DNA of 14,858 nucleotides from an uncultured Phycisphaerales bacterium. Lineage in GTDB: Bacteria; Planctomycetota; Phycisphaerae; WQYP01. Each line of letters begins with the position of its first letter. Position 1 is the stretch's first letter. Position numbers and translations under genes: made by a program. The DNA lies in assembly GCA_937901265.1 (NCBI GenBank), contig CALCHA010000121.1, positions 1 to 14,858 on the forward strand, in the 5' to 3' direction. The notes beneath the pieces are model-generated. The model did no database searches. It worked only from the letters and a program-made list of their open reading frames with translations, and had not been told where the DNA came from. Below, in pieces: positions 1 through 6,352 of the stretch.

Positions 1-350
1 CCGAAGACCCCTGGCTGCACGCCATCCCGACCAACTACCAGCCGGGCATGATCGTTCGTGGCAAGGTCACGAAGATCACCAACTTCGGCGTCTTCGTCGA
101 ACTCGAACCGGGCCTCGAAGGGCTGCTGCACGTCAGCGAGCTTTCCGATGAGAAGGTCGAGAATCCGACCGACGTCGTCAAGATCGGTGATGAAGTCGAG
201 GTCAAGATCCTCCGCGTCGACATCGACGACCGCAAGATCGGCCTCTCGCTCAAACGCGCCCAGTGGGGCGCTGGCGGCGACACCACCGAGTCCAGCGATG
301 ACCCCGAGCGCACCGCCGCCAAGAAGTACAAGGGCGGCCTCGAGGGATAA
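1..350 (+). CDS. rpsA: 30S ribosomal protein S1, C-terminal part (5' end outside window)
   Basis: Ribosomal protein S1 binds mRNA on the 30S subunit through repeated S1 (OB-fold) domains and helps initiation on structured messages. The frame is open from base 3 and ends at TAA 348-350, so about 115 residues are visible. They start EDPWLHAIPTNYQPG, the usual linker entering an S1 repeat. One complete S1 domain follows (GKVTKITNFGVFVELEPG, then GLLHVSELSDE, then DRKIGLSLKRAQ). The ELEPGLEGLLHVSELSDE stretch is characteristic of the later repeats of bS1. The tail after the last domain is short, acidic and then basic (TTESSDDPERTAAKKYKGGLEG). The ATG at 48 is internal and is not the start. An intrinsic terminator follows 22 bases after the stop, so this is the last gene of its transcript. 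Other multi-S1 proteins are possible, but bS1 is the best fit. Confidence 0.9.
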   Translation, partial: EDPWLHAIPTNYQPGMIVRGKVTKITNFGVFVELEPGLEGLLHVSELSDEKVENPTDVVKIGDEVEVKILRVDIDDRKIGLSLKRAQWGAGGDTTESSDDPERTAAKKYKGGLEG

Positions 351-372
351 GCCCCTCTTCCCCGATCACTTC

Positions 373-407
373 AAGGGCCGCGAATCGAAAGGTTCGCGGC
401 CCTTTTT
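373..407 (+). terminator. Rho-independent terminator of the S1 gene
   Basis: A perfect 10-bp GC-rich stem, GGGCCGCGAA (375-384) with TTCGCGGCCC (393-402), has an 8-base loop and is followed directly by TTTTT (403-407). AA at 373-374 can extend the stem against the first Ts. It lies 22 bases after the S1 stop codon. Stem and U-tract together make this a classical intrinsic terminator. Confidence 0.88.
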
Positions 408-438
408 CATGGCTATTCCCCCCTCGACGCCTGCGCAC

Positions 439-462
439 AAAGGCTGGGCAGAGCCAGCCTTT
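439..462. other. Second intergenic hairpin, possible backup terminator
   Basis: A perfect 9-bp inverted repeat, AAAGGCTGG (439-447) and CCAGCCTTT (454-462), has the 6-base loop GCAGAG. It is symmetrical, with three A/T pairs at its base on each side, so it could act weakly in either direction. No real U-tract follows (TTT then ACCGG). It sits 31 bases after the strong S1 terminator and 120 bases before the next gene. It could be a backup terminator or a copy of a dispersed palindromic repeat; the window alone cannot distinguish these. Confidence 0.45.
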
Positions 463-582
463 ACCGGCCCGATACCGATAAAACTACCGATTTCGCATTC
501 CGGAATTCCCTTTAACCTCTTCAGGGCACGACTGTCTGAACTGGCCGGGGGCGTTGGCGGGGCTTTATAAGGATCGAAGCCT

Positions 583-1146
583 ATGCGTAAGAATCTCTGT
601 CGTGTCCTGGCGATTGCCGTCGTGGGCCTGCTGGGCGTCACCGCCTTTGCAGAGGAAATGGACAACCCCCAGTACACCGGTTGGGCCAAGATGAAGCCCG
701 GCACCGAAGTCACCATGAAAATGGAGTCCGCCACCAAGATGCAGGGGACGGAAAACAAGATGACCTCCACCATCACCAAAAAGCTCGTCGAGGTCACCCC
801 GACCGAAGCCACCGTGGAAACCACCACCAAGATGTCCATGGCCGGCATGGATATGCCCGCCTCGACGACCACCGACAAGATCAAAGCGAAAATCGAAAAG
901 CCCGCAGCCGCCGCGGACGCCCCCAAGGCTGAAGTGAAAGAGGGCACCGACAAGGTCGAAATCGCCGGCAAGTCCTACAACGCCAAGACCACCGAAACCA
1001 CCATGGACAGCAATGGCAGCAAGACGACCTCCAAGACCTGGACGTCTGATGAGATGCCCGGCGGCATGATCAAGATGGAATCCACGACCACCGGCACGAT
1101 GGATTCGAAGACGACCATGGCTGTCACCGGCGTCAAGACGCCCTGA
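583..1146 (+). CDS. Secreted Thr/Met-rich hypothetical protein
   Basis: This 187-residue protein has a clear Sec signal peptide: basic MRKNLCR, a hydrophobic core LAIAVVGLLGV, and a likely signal peptidase I site after AFA (residue 23, before EEMD). The mature part is hydrophilic, with no membrane segment. By hand count about 35 residues are Thr and 17 are Met, including a KMSMAGMDMP cluster. It seems built from two similar beta-rich halves, each with a tryptophan near a Met/Gly/Pro turn (TGWAKMKPGTEVTMKMES and KTWTSDEMPGGMIKMES), joined by an Ala/Pro/Lys linker (about residues 108-120). An AAGGA ribosome site (569-573) lies 9 bases before ATG 583. It stands alone between two hairpins, so it is probably a single-gene transcript. 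I do not recognise a named family; the general form recalls short exported proteins of planctomycetes. Function is unknown. Metal binding by the Met cluster is only a possibility. Confidence 0.8.
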   Translation: MRKNLCRVLAIAVVGLLGVTAFAEEMDNPQYTGWAKMKPGTEVTMKMESATKMQGTENKMTSTITKKLVEVTPTEATVETTTKMSMAGMDMPASTTTDKIKAKIEKPAAAADAPKAEVKEGTDKVEIAGKSYNAKTTETTMDSNGSKTTSKTWTSDEMPGGMIKMESTTTGTMDSKTTMAVTGVKTP

Positions 1147-1179
1147 ACCACCCACCCCTCCATCGCAACTCCCGCGAGC

Positions 1180-1201
1180 GCCGCGCCATCACAGGCGCGG
1201 C
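1180..1201 (+). terminator. Terminator-like hairpin after the secreted protein gene
   Basis: A perfect 8-bp stem, GCCGCGCC (1180-1187) with GGCGCGGC (1194-1201), has the 6-base loop ATCACA. It lies 33 bases after the stop codon at 1144-1146. The stem is very GC-rich but the following bases (CCTCGTCATTTCC) are only a poor U-tract, so termination may be partial. Confidence 0.5.
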
Positions 1202-1323
1202 CCTCGTCATTTCCGCAGGTCTCCGCTCCGCCGACCCAAAAGCAGGAAAAGACCGCACCCCCCACATGGCACAGGGGCGGGAACCTCGGCTAGGATGTGC
1301 AGCCGCAGGGGCCGCGGGGATTC

Positions 1324-1328
1324 AGGAG
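1324..1328 (+). promoter_or_regulatory. Ribosome binding site that fixes the moxR start
   Basis: AGGAG at 1324-1328 lies 5 bases before ATG 1334. The frame is open to an upstream ATG at 1295, but that codon has no usable Shine-Dalgarno sequence: TAGG touches it directly. A TAGGAT at 1291-1296 overlaps that upstream ATG and could be a -10 element, which would also argue against translation starting there. No good -35 was seen. Confidence 0.7.
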
Positions 1329-1333
1329 AAGTC

Positions 1334-2500
1334 ATGAGCGAAACCGGCGACAGCGATCGGACGATCCCCTTGGCGGATGAAGTGCGGCGGCCGACGGTGC
1401 AGCCCGTCGCGGCTCCGCCGCCGGTGCAGAGCGCGGCCCCGCCGGCTCCGCAGCGTGCACCCGTGGTGTCGCCCCACGGTGCTCCGGTCACCCCAGCGCA
1501 AGCGGCCGCCGCGGGCGATTTGCAATCCGTCGAGCTGCTCAACCGGGCTTACAAGCAGATGGCCGAGCAGTTGGGCAAGGTGATCGTGGGGCAGCATGAC
1601 GCGATCGAGCAGGTGCTCACGGCGATGTTCTGTCAGGGGCACATCCTGCTGGTCGGCGTGCCGGGACTGGCCAAGACGCTGCTGGTCAAGACGATCTCCG
1701 ACGTGCTGGCGCTCTCCTTCAAGCGGGTGCAGTTTACGCCCGACCTCATGCCCAGCGACATCACGGGGACGGACGTCCTGGAGGAGGATCGGACCACCGG
1801 CAAGCGCTCCTTTCGCTTTGTCAAAGGGCCGCTGTTCGCCAACATGGTGCTGGCCGACGAAATCAACCGCACGCCGCCCAAGACTCAGGCGGCGCTGCTG
1901 GAAGCGATGCAGGAGCATCGGGTGACGGCCGGGGAGACGACGTATGAGTTGCCGTTACCGTTTTTTGTGTTGGCAACGCAGAATCCCATCGAGCAGGAGG
2001 GGACCTACCCGCTGCCCGAGGCGCAGCTGGACCGGTTCATGTTCATGACGATCGTGCGCTACCCGACGCCGGAGGAGGAAATCCGGATCATGAAGCAGGC
2101 GACGACGAACTACCGGGCGCAGGTGGCGCGGCTGCTGGATGGGCCGTCGATCATGAAGCTGCAGGACATCGTCCGCCGGGTGCCGGTGGCGGAGCATGTG
2201 TATGCCTATGCGCGGGACCTGGTGCGCGCCACCCGCCCGGGCGAGGCGGGGGTGCCGGCGTTCGTGAATGAACTGGTGCAGTGGGGAGCCGGACCGCGAG
2301 CGAGCATTTACCTGATTCTTGCAGGCAAGGCGCGGGCGATTCTGAACGGGCGCGTGCATGTGACGACCGAGGACATTCAGAAGATGGCGCACCCGGTGCT
2401 GCGGCATCGGATCCTGCCGACGTTCTCGGCGGAGGCGGCGGGGATGTCGGCCGACAAAATCGTCGATCGCCTGCTGGCCGAGGTGCCGCGGGGGAAGTGA
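1334..2500 (+). CDS. MoxR-family AAA+ ATPase
   Basis: This 388-residue MoxR ATPase belongs to a family of AAA+ chaperone-like enzymes that remodel or activate VWA-domain partners. Residues 1-60 are a Pro/Ala-rich, probably disordered extension that lies ahead of the normal start of the family. The AAA+ core follows: Walker A GVPGLAKT (108-115), Walker B MVLADE (171-176), the MoxR signature INRTPPKTQAALLEAMQEH, sensor-1 ATQNP (214-218), and the EGTYPLPEAQLDRF segment with the arginine-finger candidate R234. The C-terminal lid helices run to the end (VLRHRILPTFSAEA). All catalytic residues are intact. Its partners are the DUF58 and two VWA membrane proteins downstream. They would normally follow directly, but here about 870 bases with a toxin-antitoxin pair intervene. 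The family assignment is certain; the exact client is not. Confidence 0.95.
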   Translation: MSETGDSDRTIPLADEVRRPTVQPVAAPPPVQSAAPPAPQRAPVVSPHGAPVTPAQAAAAGDLQSVELLNRAYKQMAEQLGKVIVGQHDAIEQVLTAMFCQGHILLVGVPGLAKTLLVKTISDVLALSFKRVQFTPDLMPSDITGTDVLEEDRTTGKRSFRFVKGPLFANMVLADEINRTPPKTQAALLEAMQEHRVTAGETTYELPLPFFVLATQNPIEQEGTYPLPEAQLDRFMFMTIVRYPTPEEEIRIMKQATTNYRAQVARLLDGPSIMKLQDIVRRVPVAEHVYAYARDLVRATRPGEAGVPAFVNELVQWGAGPRASIYLILAGKARAILNGRVHVTTEDIQKMAHPVLRHRILPTFSAEAAGMSADKIVDRLLAEVPRGK

Positions 2501-2533
2501 GCAGGGACATGCGATTCGATGCGACCAGGATGA

Positions 2534-2556
2534 TACAATGGAGGAGGTAAACGGAG
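2534..2556 (+). promoter_or_regulatory. Possible -10 element and ribosome site of the toxin-antitoxin pair
   Basis: TACAAT (2534-2539) matches the sigma-70 -10 consensus at 5 of 6 positions and lies in the short moxR-antitoxin gap. No convincing -35 was found at 16-18 bases. Two purine-rich stretches follow: GGAGGAGG (2540-2547) is 15 bases from ATG 2563, and GGAG (2553-2556) is 6 bases from it. The nearer one is the likely ribosome site. If the promoter is real, the module can be expressed independently of moxR. Confidence 0.3.
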
Positions 2557-2562
2557 ACTGCG

Positions 2563-2793
2563 ATGACGATAGCGGAATCGATTGCACTGGCGGTGAGCGA
2601 GCTTCCGACCGACAAGCAGTTGGAAGCTTTGGAGATTATTCGGGTATTGGGACAAAATCGGTCGCGCCCATTAATTAATCCGGAGGGGATGGCGGCGGGT
2701 GCGGCGGTGGATATATCGCTGGAGGAATTTCAGTCGTTGCGCCGCGAAATGTGGGGAACGTCGTTCGATGCGGAGCCGCAATGGCATCAGTGA
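2563..2793 (+). CDS. Putative antitoxin of a PIN toxin-antitoxin module
   Basis: This 76-residue protein overlaps the start of a PIN-domain gene. The N-terminal half (MTIAESIALAVSELPTDKQ, then LEALEIIRVLGQNR) resembles DUF2281-type antitoxins, which begin with two helices containing an LPxxKQxE pattern. The C-terminal half (about residues 45-76, with SLEEFQSLRREMWG) would be the toxin-wrapping tail. No AbrB, Phd or ribbon-helix-helix DNA-binding domain is obvious, so autoregulation cannot be asserted. Its stop TGA (2791-2793) shares bases with an ATG at 2793-2795, giving a TGATG junction, and the other candidate toxin start (2781) lies inside this gene. Its codon use is more AT-rich than its neighbours (TTAATTAAT around 2670), which suggests recent acquisition. 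Toxin-antitoxin membership rests mainly on the partner gene; the DUF2281 link is from recall of the family pattern. Confidence 0.75.
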   Translation: MTIAESIALAVSELPTDKQLEALEIIRVLGQNRSRPLINPEGMAAGAAVDISLEEFQSLRREMWGTSFDAEPQWHQ

Positions 2794-3182
2794 TGGCGGA
2801 TACGCATATAGCAATTTGGCTGGTTACGAGTTCGCCGCGCCTCTCGACGAGGGCTCGGGAAGCAGTTCGGCAGACAATCGCGGCAGGGTTTCCGGTGTTG
2901 CTGTCGGCGGTCAGCGTTGCCGAGTTGATTTATCTGGTGGAAAAGGGTCGCATTTCGGCCACAATTGTGGATGTGATTCTCGATGCGGTCCATCGAGAGC
3001 AATACGGACTGAAGGTGGTGCCGTTCGACCAGACGATGGCGGAGGCGATGCGGAAGGTGCCGCGCGACATTGTTCCGGATTTGCCGGACCGAATGATTGC
3101 GGCAACTTCGGTGGCATTGGGACTGCCGCTACTGACCGCCGATGCCAAGATACATCAGGCGGGGATTCCGGTGATCTGGTAG
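2781..3182 (+). CDS. PIN-domain ribonuclease toxin (VapC-like)
   Basis: PIN-domain toxins are Mg2+-dependent RNases that are held inactive by a cognate antitoxin. This 133-residue protein fits the subgroup typified by cyanobacterial Sll0205: it opens ADTHIAIWLV and closes with LGLPLLTADAKI. The conserved acidic residues are present: D7 (ADTH), E48 (SVAEL), D103 (LPDRMIAATS) and D121 (TAD). The nuclease therefore looks intact and its length is normal. Start choice is open. ATG 2781 has GGAG (2772-2775) 5 bases upstream, while ATG 2793 forms a TGATG junction with the antitoxin stop and would give the usual short N-terminus MADTH. I list the longer form. The pair sits between moxR and DUF58, genes that are normally adjacent, so it is probably an insertion. 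The target RNA cannot be predicted. Confidence 0.88.
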   Translation: MASVMADTHIAIWLVTSSPRLSTRAREAVRQTIAAGFPVLLSAVSVAELIYLVEKGRISATIVDVILDAVHREQYGLKVVPFDQTMAEAMRKVPRDIVPDLPDRMIAATSVALGLPLLTADAKIHQAGIPVIW

Positions 3183-3187
3183 GAAGG

Positions 3188-3370
3188 ATGTACGCGTTGA
3201 AAATGTCCCCTGCAAGAAACAAAGCGTTCAACTCTCTGCCGAATCGGAGTGACGCGGAGGATCGGGACGAGATCAAGGAGTTCGGCCGGAAGCATTTCGC
3301 GCAACTGGCGGCGGAACAAGGGGCGGCAGATAAGTTGAAGACGAAACAATTGCCGAAGTGGGGGCGGTGA
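3188..3370 (+). CDS. Small hydrophilic ORF between toxin and DUF58 gene
   Basis: This is an open frame of up to 60 codons that I do not recognise. Three starts are possible: ATG 3188 (which AGGAAGG at 3181-3187 touches, too close to use well), TTG 3197 (9 bases after that site) and ATG 3203 (15 bases after). The product is charged, with no membrane segment or signal peptide: acidic in the middle (SDAEDRDEIKEFGRK) and basic at the end (KLKTKQLPKWGR). Its stop TGA (3368-3370) overlaps the DUF58 start ATG (3370-3372) as TGATG, the arrangement expected for translational coupling. That overlap is the main reason to take it seriously. It could instead be a remnant left by the insertion, or a leader that lets ribosomes reach DUF58 after the toxin-antitoxin genes entered the operon. 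Confidence 0.4.
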   Translation: MYALKMSPARNKAFNSLPNRSDAEDRDEIKEFGRKHFAQLAAEQGAADKLKTKQLPKWGR

Positions 3371-4311
3371 TGACGCAGCCGGAGGTTGCGACAGGTTTGG
3401 AGAATGGGAAGCCCGCAACGGCGTCGCTCCTCGACCCGCGCATGCTCGCCGCCGTTTCGCGCATGGAACTTGTCGCCAAGCAGGTAATGGACGGCTTTGT
3501 CACCGGCCTCCATCGCAGTCCCCACATCGGCTTCGCGCTCGATTTCGCCCAGCATCGGCAGTACGCGCCCGGCGATGACGTCAAACGCATTGACTGGCGC
3601 GTCTATGCCAAGGCCGACCGCTACTACATCAAGCAGTATGAGGTGACCACCAACCTCAAAGCGCATCTGATCGTCGACGCTTCCGGATCCATGCGCTACC
3701 AGGGACAGGGCGACGCGATGAGCAAGTTCCGCTACGCACAGTTCGTCGCCGCCTGTCTCGCTTACCTGATCCTGCACCAGCAGGATTCCGTCGGCCTCAT
3801 CACCTTTGATTCCAAGATCCGCGAGTTCATCCCCGCTCGCTCCGCTCGCTCGCACCTCGTCACGATCACTCAGGCCCTGGACCGTACCGAAGCACGCGAG
3901 GAATCGGGCATCGCCACCCTCCTTCACGAAGTCGCCGAGCGATTGGGACAGCGGCAAATGGTCATCCTCATCTCCGACCTCTTTGATGATGCCGAAAACC
4001 TGATGCAGGCCTTCCACCATCTGCGGCACCAGCGCCACGAGGTGCTCGTGATCCAGATCATGGCGCAGGATGAACTCACCTTCCCTTTTAAAAAATTCAC
4101 GCTGTTCGAAAACCTCGAAACCGCCACCCAGAAACTGCGGCTCGACCCTGCATCCGTCCGCGCGGCCTACCTGGGCAACCTGCAGCGACACCTCGAAAAG
4201 GTCAAGGAGGGATGCAACGCGCTGCGGATCAGTTATTCCCTGCTGAAAACCAACGAAAGTGTGGAGAAAGCGTTGACCGGGTATCTGGCGCGACGGATGG
4301 GAAGCCGATGA
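3370..4311 (+). CDS. DUF58 domain protein (VWA-like, MoxR partner)
   Basis: This 313-residue DUF58 protein is of the type encoded next to moxR in many bacteria. The family signature is complete: GLHRSPHIGFALDF (46-59), the QYAPGDDVKRIDWRVYAKADR block (64-84), and IKQYEVTTNLKA leading into the VWA-like core. The metal-adhesion (MIDAS) motif DASGSM (D103, S105, S107) is intact. A second VWA-like strand is VILISDLFDD. No transmembrane segment is evident, so it is probably cytoplasmic, working with the MoxR ATPase and the membrane VWA proteins downstream. ATG 3370 was chosen over the in-frame GTG 3358 because it makes a TGATG overlap with the preceding small ORF and leaves a normal N-terminus. 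The function of DUF58 proteins is still poorly defined. Confidence 0.93.
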   Translation: MTQPEVATGLENGKPATASLLDPRMLAAVSRMELVAKQVMDGFVTGLHRSPHIGFALDFAQHRQYAPGDDVKRIDWRVYAKADRYYIKQYEVTTNLKAHLIVDASGSMRYQGQGDAMSKFRYAQFVAACLAYLILHQQDSVGLITFDSKIREFIPARSARSHLVTITQALDRTEAREESGIATLLHEVAERLGQRQMVILISDLFDDAENLMQAFHHLRHQRHEVLVIQIMAQDELTFPFKKFTLFENLETATQKLRLDPASVRAAYLGNLQRHLEKVKEGCNALRISYSLLKTNESVEKALTGYLARRMGSR

Positions 4312-4314
4312 GAC

Positions 4315-4405
4315 GAATGACAAATGGCAGAATGACAAATGACAAATGGGCTGGCGCCGGTACGAGCGTCCCATTGGTCATTTGTCATTGGTCATTTGTC
4401 ATTTG
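4315..4405. repeat. Heptamer tandem repeats forming a long palindrome
   Basis: The gap between DUF58 and the BatA-like gene is filled by 7-base units in both orientations. The left side holds AATGACA units (4315-4350, ending AATGACAAATGACAAATGGG at 4331-4350). The right side holds four consecutive units, GGTCATT, TGTCATT, GGTCATT, TGTCATT (4376-4403), which are two exact copies of a 14-mer. Bases 4331-4350 pair with CCCATTGGTCATTTGTCATT (4370-4389) with one mismatch over 20 positions, leaving a 19-base GC-rich loop. The outer units can extend the pairing with a small slip. The element resembles the heptanucleotide intergenic repeats (STRR) known in cyanobacteria and is probably dispersed in this genome. 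In the mRNA it would fold just before the start of the next gene. Confidence 0.85.
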
Positions 4406-4420
4406 CTTCGGGGGGTGCGC

Positions 4421-6352
4421 GTGTTCCTGATGGGCTCGCTGTTGTTCGGCGGCCTGCTCGCCAGCATACCGCTGATCGTCCACCTCCTGCATCGCCAGAA
4501 GGTGATACCGCTCGAATGGGGCGCGATGCAGTTCCTCATGGAAACACCGCTCACCGTGCGGCGCCGCCAGCGCATCGATCACTGGCTGCTGATGCTGGTG
4601 CGGATGGCCATCCTGCTGCTGCTGGTGGCGATGCTGGCCCGGCCCCTGGTGCCGCGCAAGGGCGTGGCCACCGCGCCGCCGGTGGATGTGGGGATCGTGA
4701 TCGACCACTCGCTGTCGATGGGGCGGCGCGCCAAAGGTGCCCCCGGCGCAGGAACACTCTACGAAGCCGGTGTGAACGCGGCCGAGGCCGTGGCGAAAAT
4801 CCTGCCCCCTTCGGCGTCGGTCAGCGTCGTCCTCGCCGAGCACATGCCGCGCGTCGTGACGCCGACCCCCGTCTCCGTCAAAGCCTCCCTCACCGGCGGC
4901 CCCGGCGGGGCGTGGGGACAGGTGCTCGCGCAGCTGCGGCAGATCAAACCGGGGAGCACCGACGCCAACATCCCCGAGGCCGTGCGGACCGCCGTGGAAC
5001 TCGTCGGCCATGGCAAAAACGTCCGCAAGATGGTGATCGTCTGCTCCGACGATCAGCGGAGCAATTGGCAGGTGGGCAACGATGCCGTGTGGAAGCTGGC
5101 GCTGGGCGATCGTGAGGGTCTGGCTGCTGCCGCGGCCGCCGTGGTCCCGGTTTACAGCCTGCCCCTGGCCGTGGGAACCGAGGGAAACATTTCGCTCAGC
5201 GCGATCCACGTGGACCCGGGATTTCTCGGCGTGCATCGCCCTGCCGTCGTCACCGCCACCGTGAGCAACACCGGCGGCGGCGAGGTCGCTGCAGTACCCT
5301 TGCGACTGGTCGTGGATGGCCGGCTGGCGGGGCGGCAGCAGGTGGGGCCGCTCGCCGCGGGCCAATCAACGACCGCGCGCTTTGATTACTATTTTCCCGA
5401 GGCCGGGTCCCACTGGGTCCGCGTCGAGTCCGATGCCCCCGACGCTCTCGCCGCCGACAACGCCGTCACCGCCGCCGTCTCCGTCTCCCCGCGCCTCAAC
5501 GTCCTCGTGGTCGACGGCCGTCTCACCACCGGCGGCAATTTTCCGGCGGCCGCCTATCTGACCGCCGCCATGCAGCCCGTCGATCCCTCCATCGATCCCA
5601 CCGTCATGGTGCTGCCAAAGGTCATCAGCGTGTCCGACGTCAGCAAGGAACGCTTCGACAATTACGCGGTCGTGGTCCTCAATGACGTGCCCCGTCTGCC
5701 CGCCGCCGAGCTGCAGCGGCTGGCGGCCTATGGCCAAAAAGGCAACGGCCTCTGGATCATCCTCGGGCCGCGGACGGAAGCTTCCTTCCTCCAGCAAGTG
5801 CTCTCCAAAAGTGCCCTGATGCCGTCGGACGTGGCGGCCAAGCCCGCGACGGCACTCGGCGCGCAGCCCGCCTCCATCGAGGTCAAAGAACCCGAAAACG
5901 CCGCCCTGCGCGTCATCACCTCCGACCAGCAGAACGCCTTCGCCGGCGTCGCAATGCGCGAATGGTGGCCCGTCAAGGGGACGGGGACGCCCTCCGCCGC
6001 GGGGGCAGTCACCGGCGCGACCGGCATGCACACCGTGCTCGCCACCACCACCGGCGACCCCTTCACCACCGAGATGGACCTCGGAACCAACGGAGGCCGC
6101 GTCGTCGTCTGGACCAGCCCTCTCAATGGCACCTGGAACTTCCTGCACACCGCCCCCGTCGTCGTGCCGCTGGTGCAGGAAACCCTCTTTCGCCTGGCCA
6201 GCGGCAACGCCAGCGGGCAGCTCCGCCAGGCCGACGCCGGCCAGACGCTCCTCTGGGCCGGCGATCTATCCCCGGCCGTGGAATCGGCAAAGCTGCTCCT
6301 TCCCGATGGAACCTCCAAAGATCTCACCCTGCAGTTACGCGGTGAAAAATAA
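4421..6352 (+). CDS. BatA-like VWA membrane protein, ended early by an in-frame TAA
   Basis: This membrane-anchored VWA protein resembles the BatA group of MoxR-associated proteins. The start is taken as GTG 4421 because the product then begins VFLMGSLLFGGLLASIPLIV, the family's usual first membrane helix, followed by HLLHRQKVIPLEWGAMQFL. A GGGGGG run (4410-4415) is a modest ribosome site; GTG 4415 and ATG 4430 are alternatives. Upstream codons to 4346 only translate the repeat element. A second membrane helix is at about 54-75 (HWLLMLVRMAILLLLVAML). The VWA domain starts at about 89 with an intact MIDAS motif DHSLSM (D95, S97, S99). Later sections (from about 270) hold a CARDB-like beta domain (VTATVSNTGGGEV) and an amidotransferase-like fold. 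The frame stops at TAA 6350-6352 (codon 644), yet the same frame continues with family-like sequence to 6757. The protein as read lacks its C-terminal membrane helix. Confidence 0.88.
   Translation: MFLMGSLLFGGLLASIPLIVHLLHRQKVIPLEWGAMQFLMETPLTVRRRQRIDHWLLMLVRMAILLLLVAMLARPLVPRKGVATAPPVDVGIVIDHSLSMGRRAKGAPGAGTLYEAGVNAAEAVAKILPPSASVSVVLAEHMPRVVTPTPVSVKASLTGGPGGAWGQVLAQLRQIKPGSTDANIPEAVRTAVELVGHGKNVRKMVIVCSDDQRSNWQVGNDAVWKLALGDREGLAAAAAAVVPVYSLPLAVGTEGNISLSAIHVDPGFLGVHRPAVVTATVSNTGGGEVAAVPLRLVVDGRLAGRQQVGPLAAGQSTTARFDYYFPEAGSHWVRVESDAPDALAADNAVTAAVSVSPRLNVLVVDGRLTTGGNFPAAAYLTAAMQPVDPSIDPTVMVLPKVISVSDVSKERFDNYAVVVLNDVPRLPAAELQRLAAYGQKGNGLWIILGPRTEASFLQQVLSKSALMPSDVAAKPATALGAQPASIEVKEPENAALRVITSDQQNAFAGVAMREWWPVKGTGTPSAAGAVTGATGMHTVLATTTGDPFTTEMDLGTNGGRVVVWTSPLNGTWNFLHTAPVVVPLVQETLFRLASGNASGQLRQADAGQTLLWAGDLSPAVESAKLLLPDGTSKDLTLQLRGEK

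Noticed and set aside
462..491. TACCG repeats at 11-12 base spacing and an ACCGATAA resembling a sigma-28 -10 box
   Set aside because: No TAAA-type -35 was found at the required 15 bases and the repeats are only 5-7 bases long, so neither an operator nor a flagellar promoter can be supported.
2911..4374. Long open frame on the - strand opposite DUF58
   Set aside because: It lies antisense to a clear DUF58 gene, has no recognisable domain and crosses the heptamer repeat. Long antisense frames are common in DNA with this GC and codon bias.
4346..4420. Upstream ATG start for the BatA-like protein
   Set aside because: Those codons translate the heptamer repeat (peptides such as GHLSLVICHL). The family N-terminus begins at the GTG near 4421.
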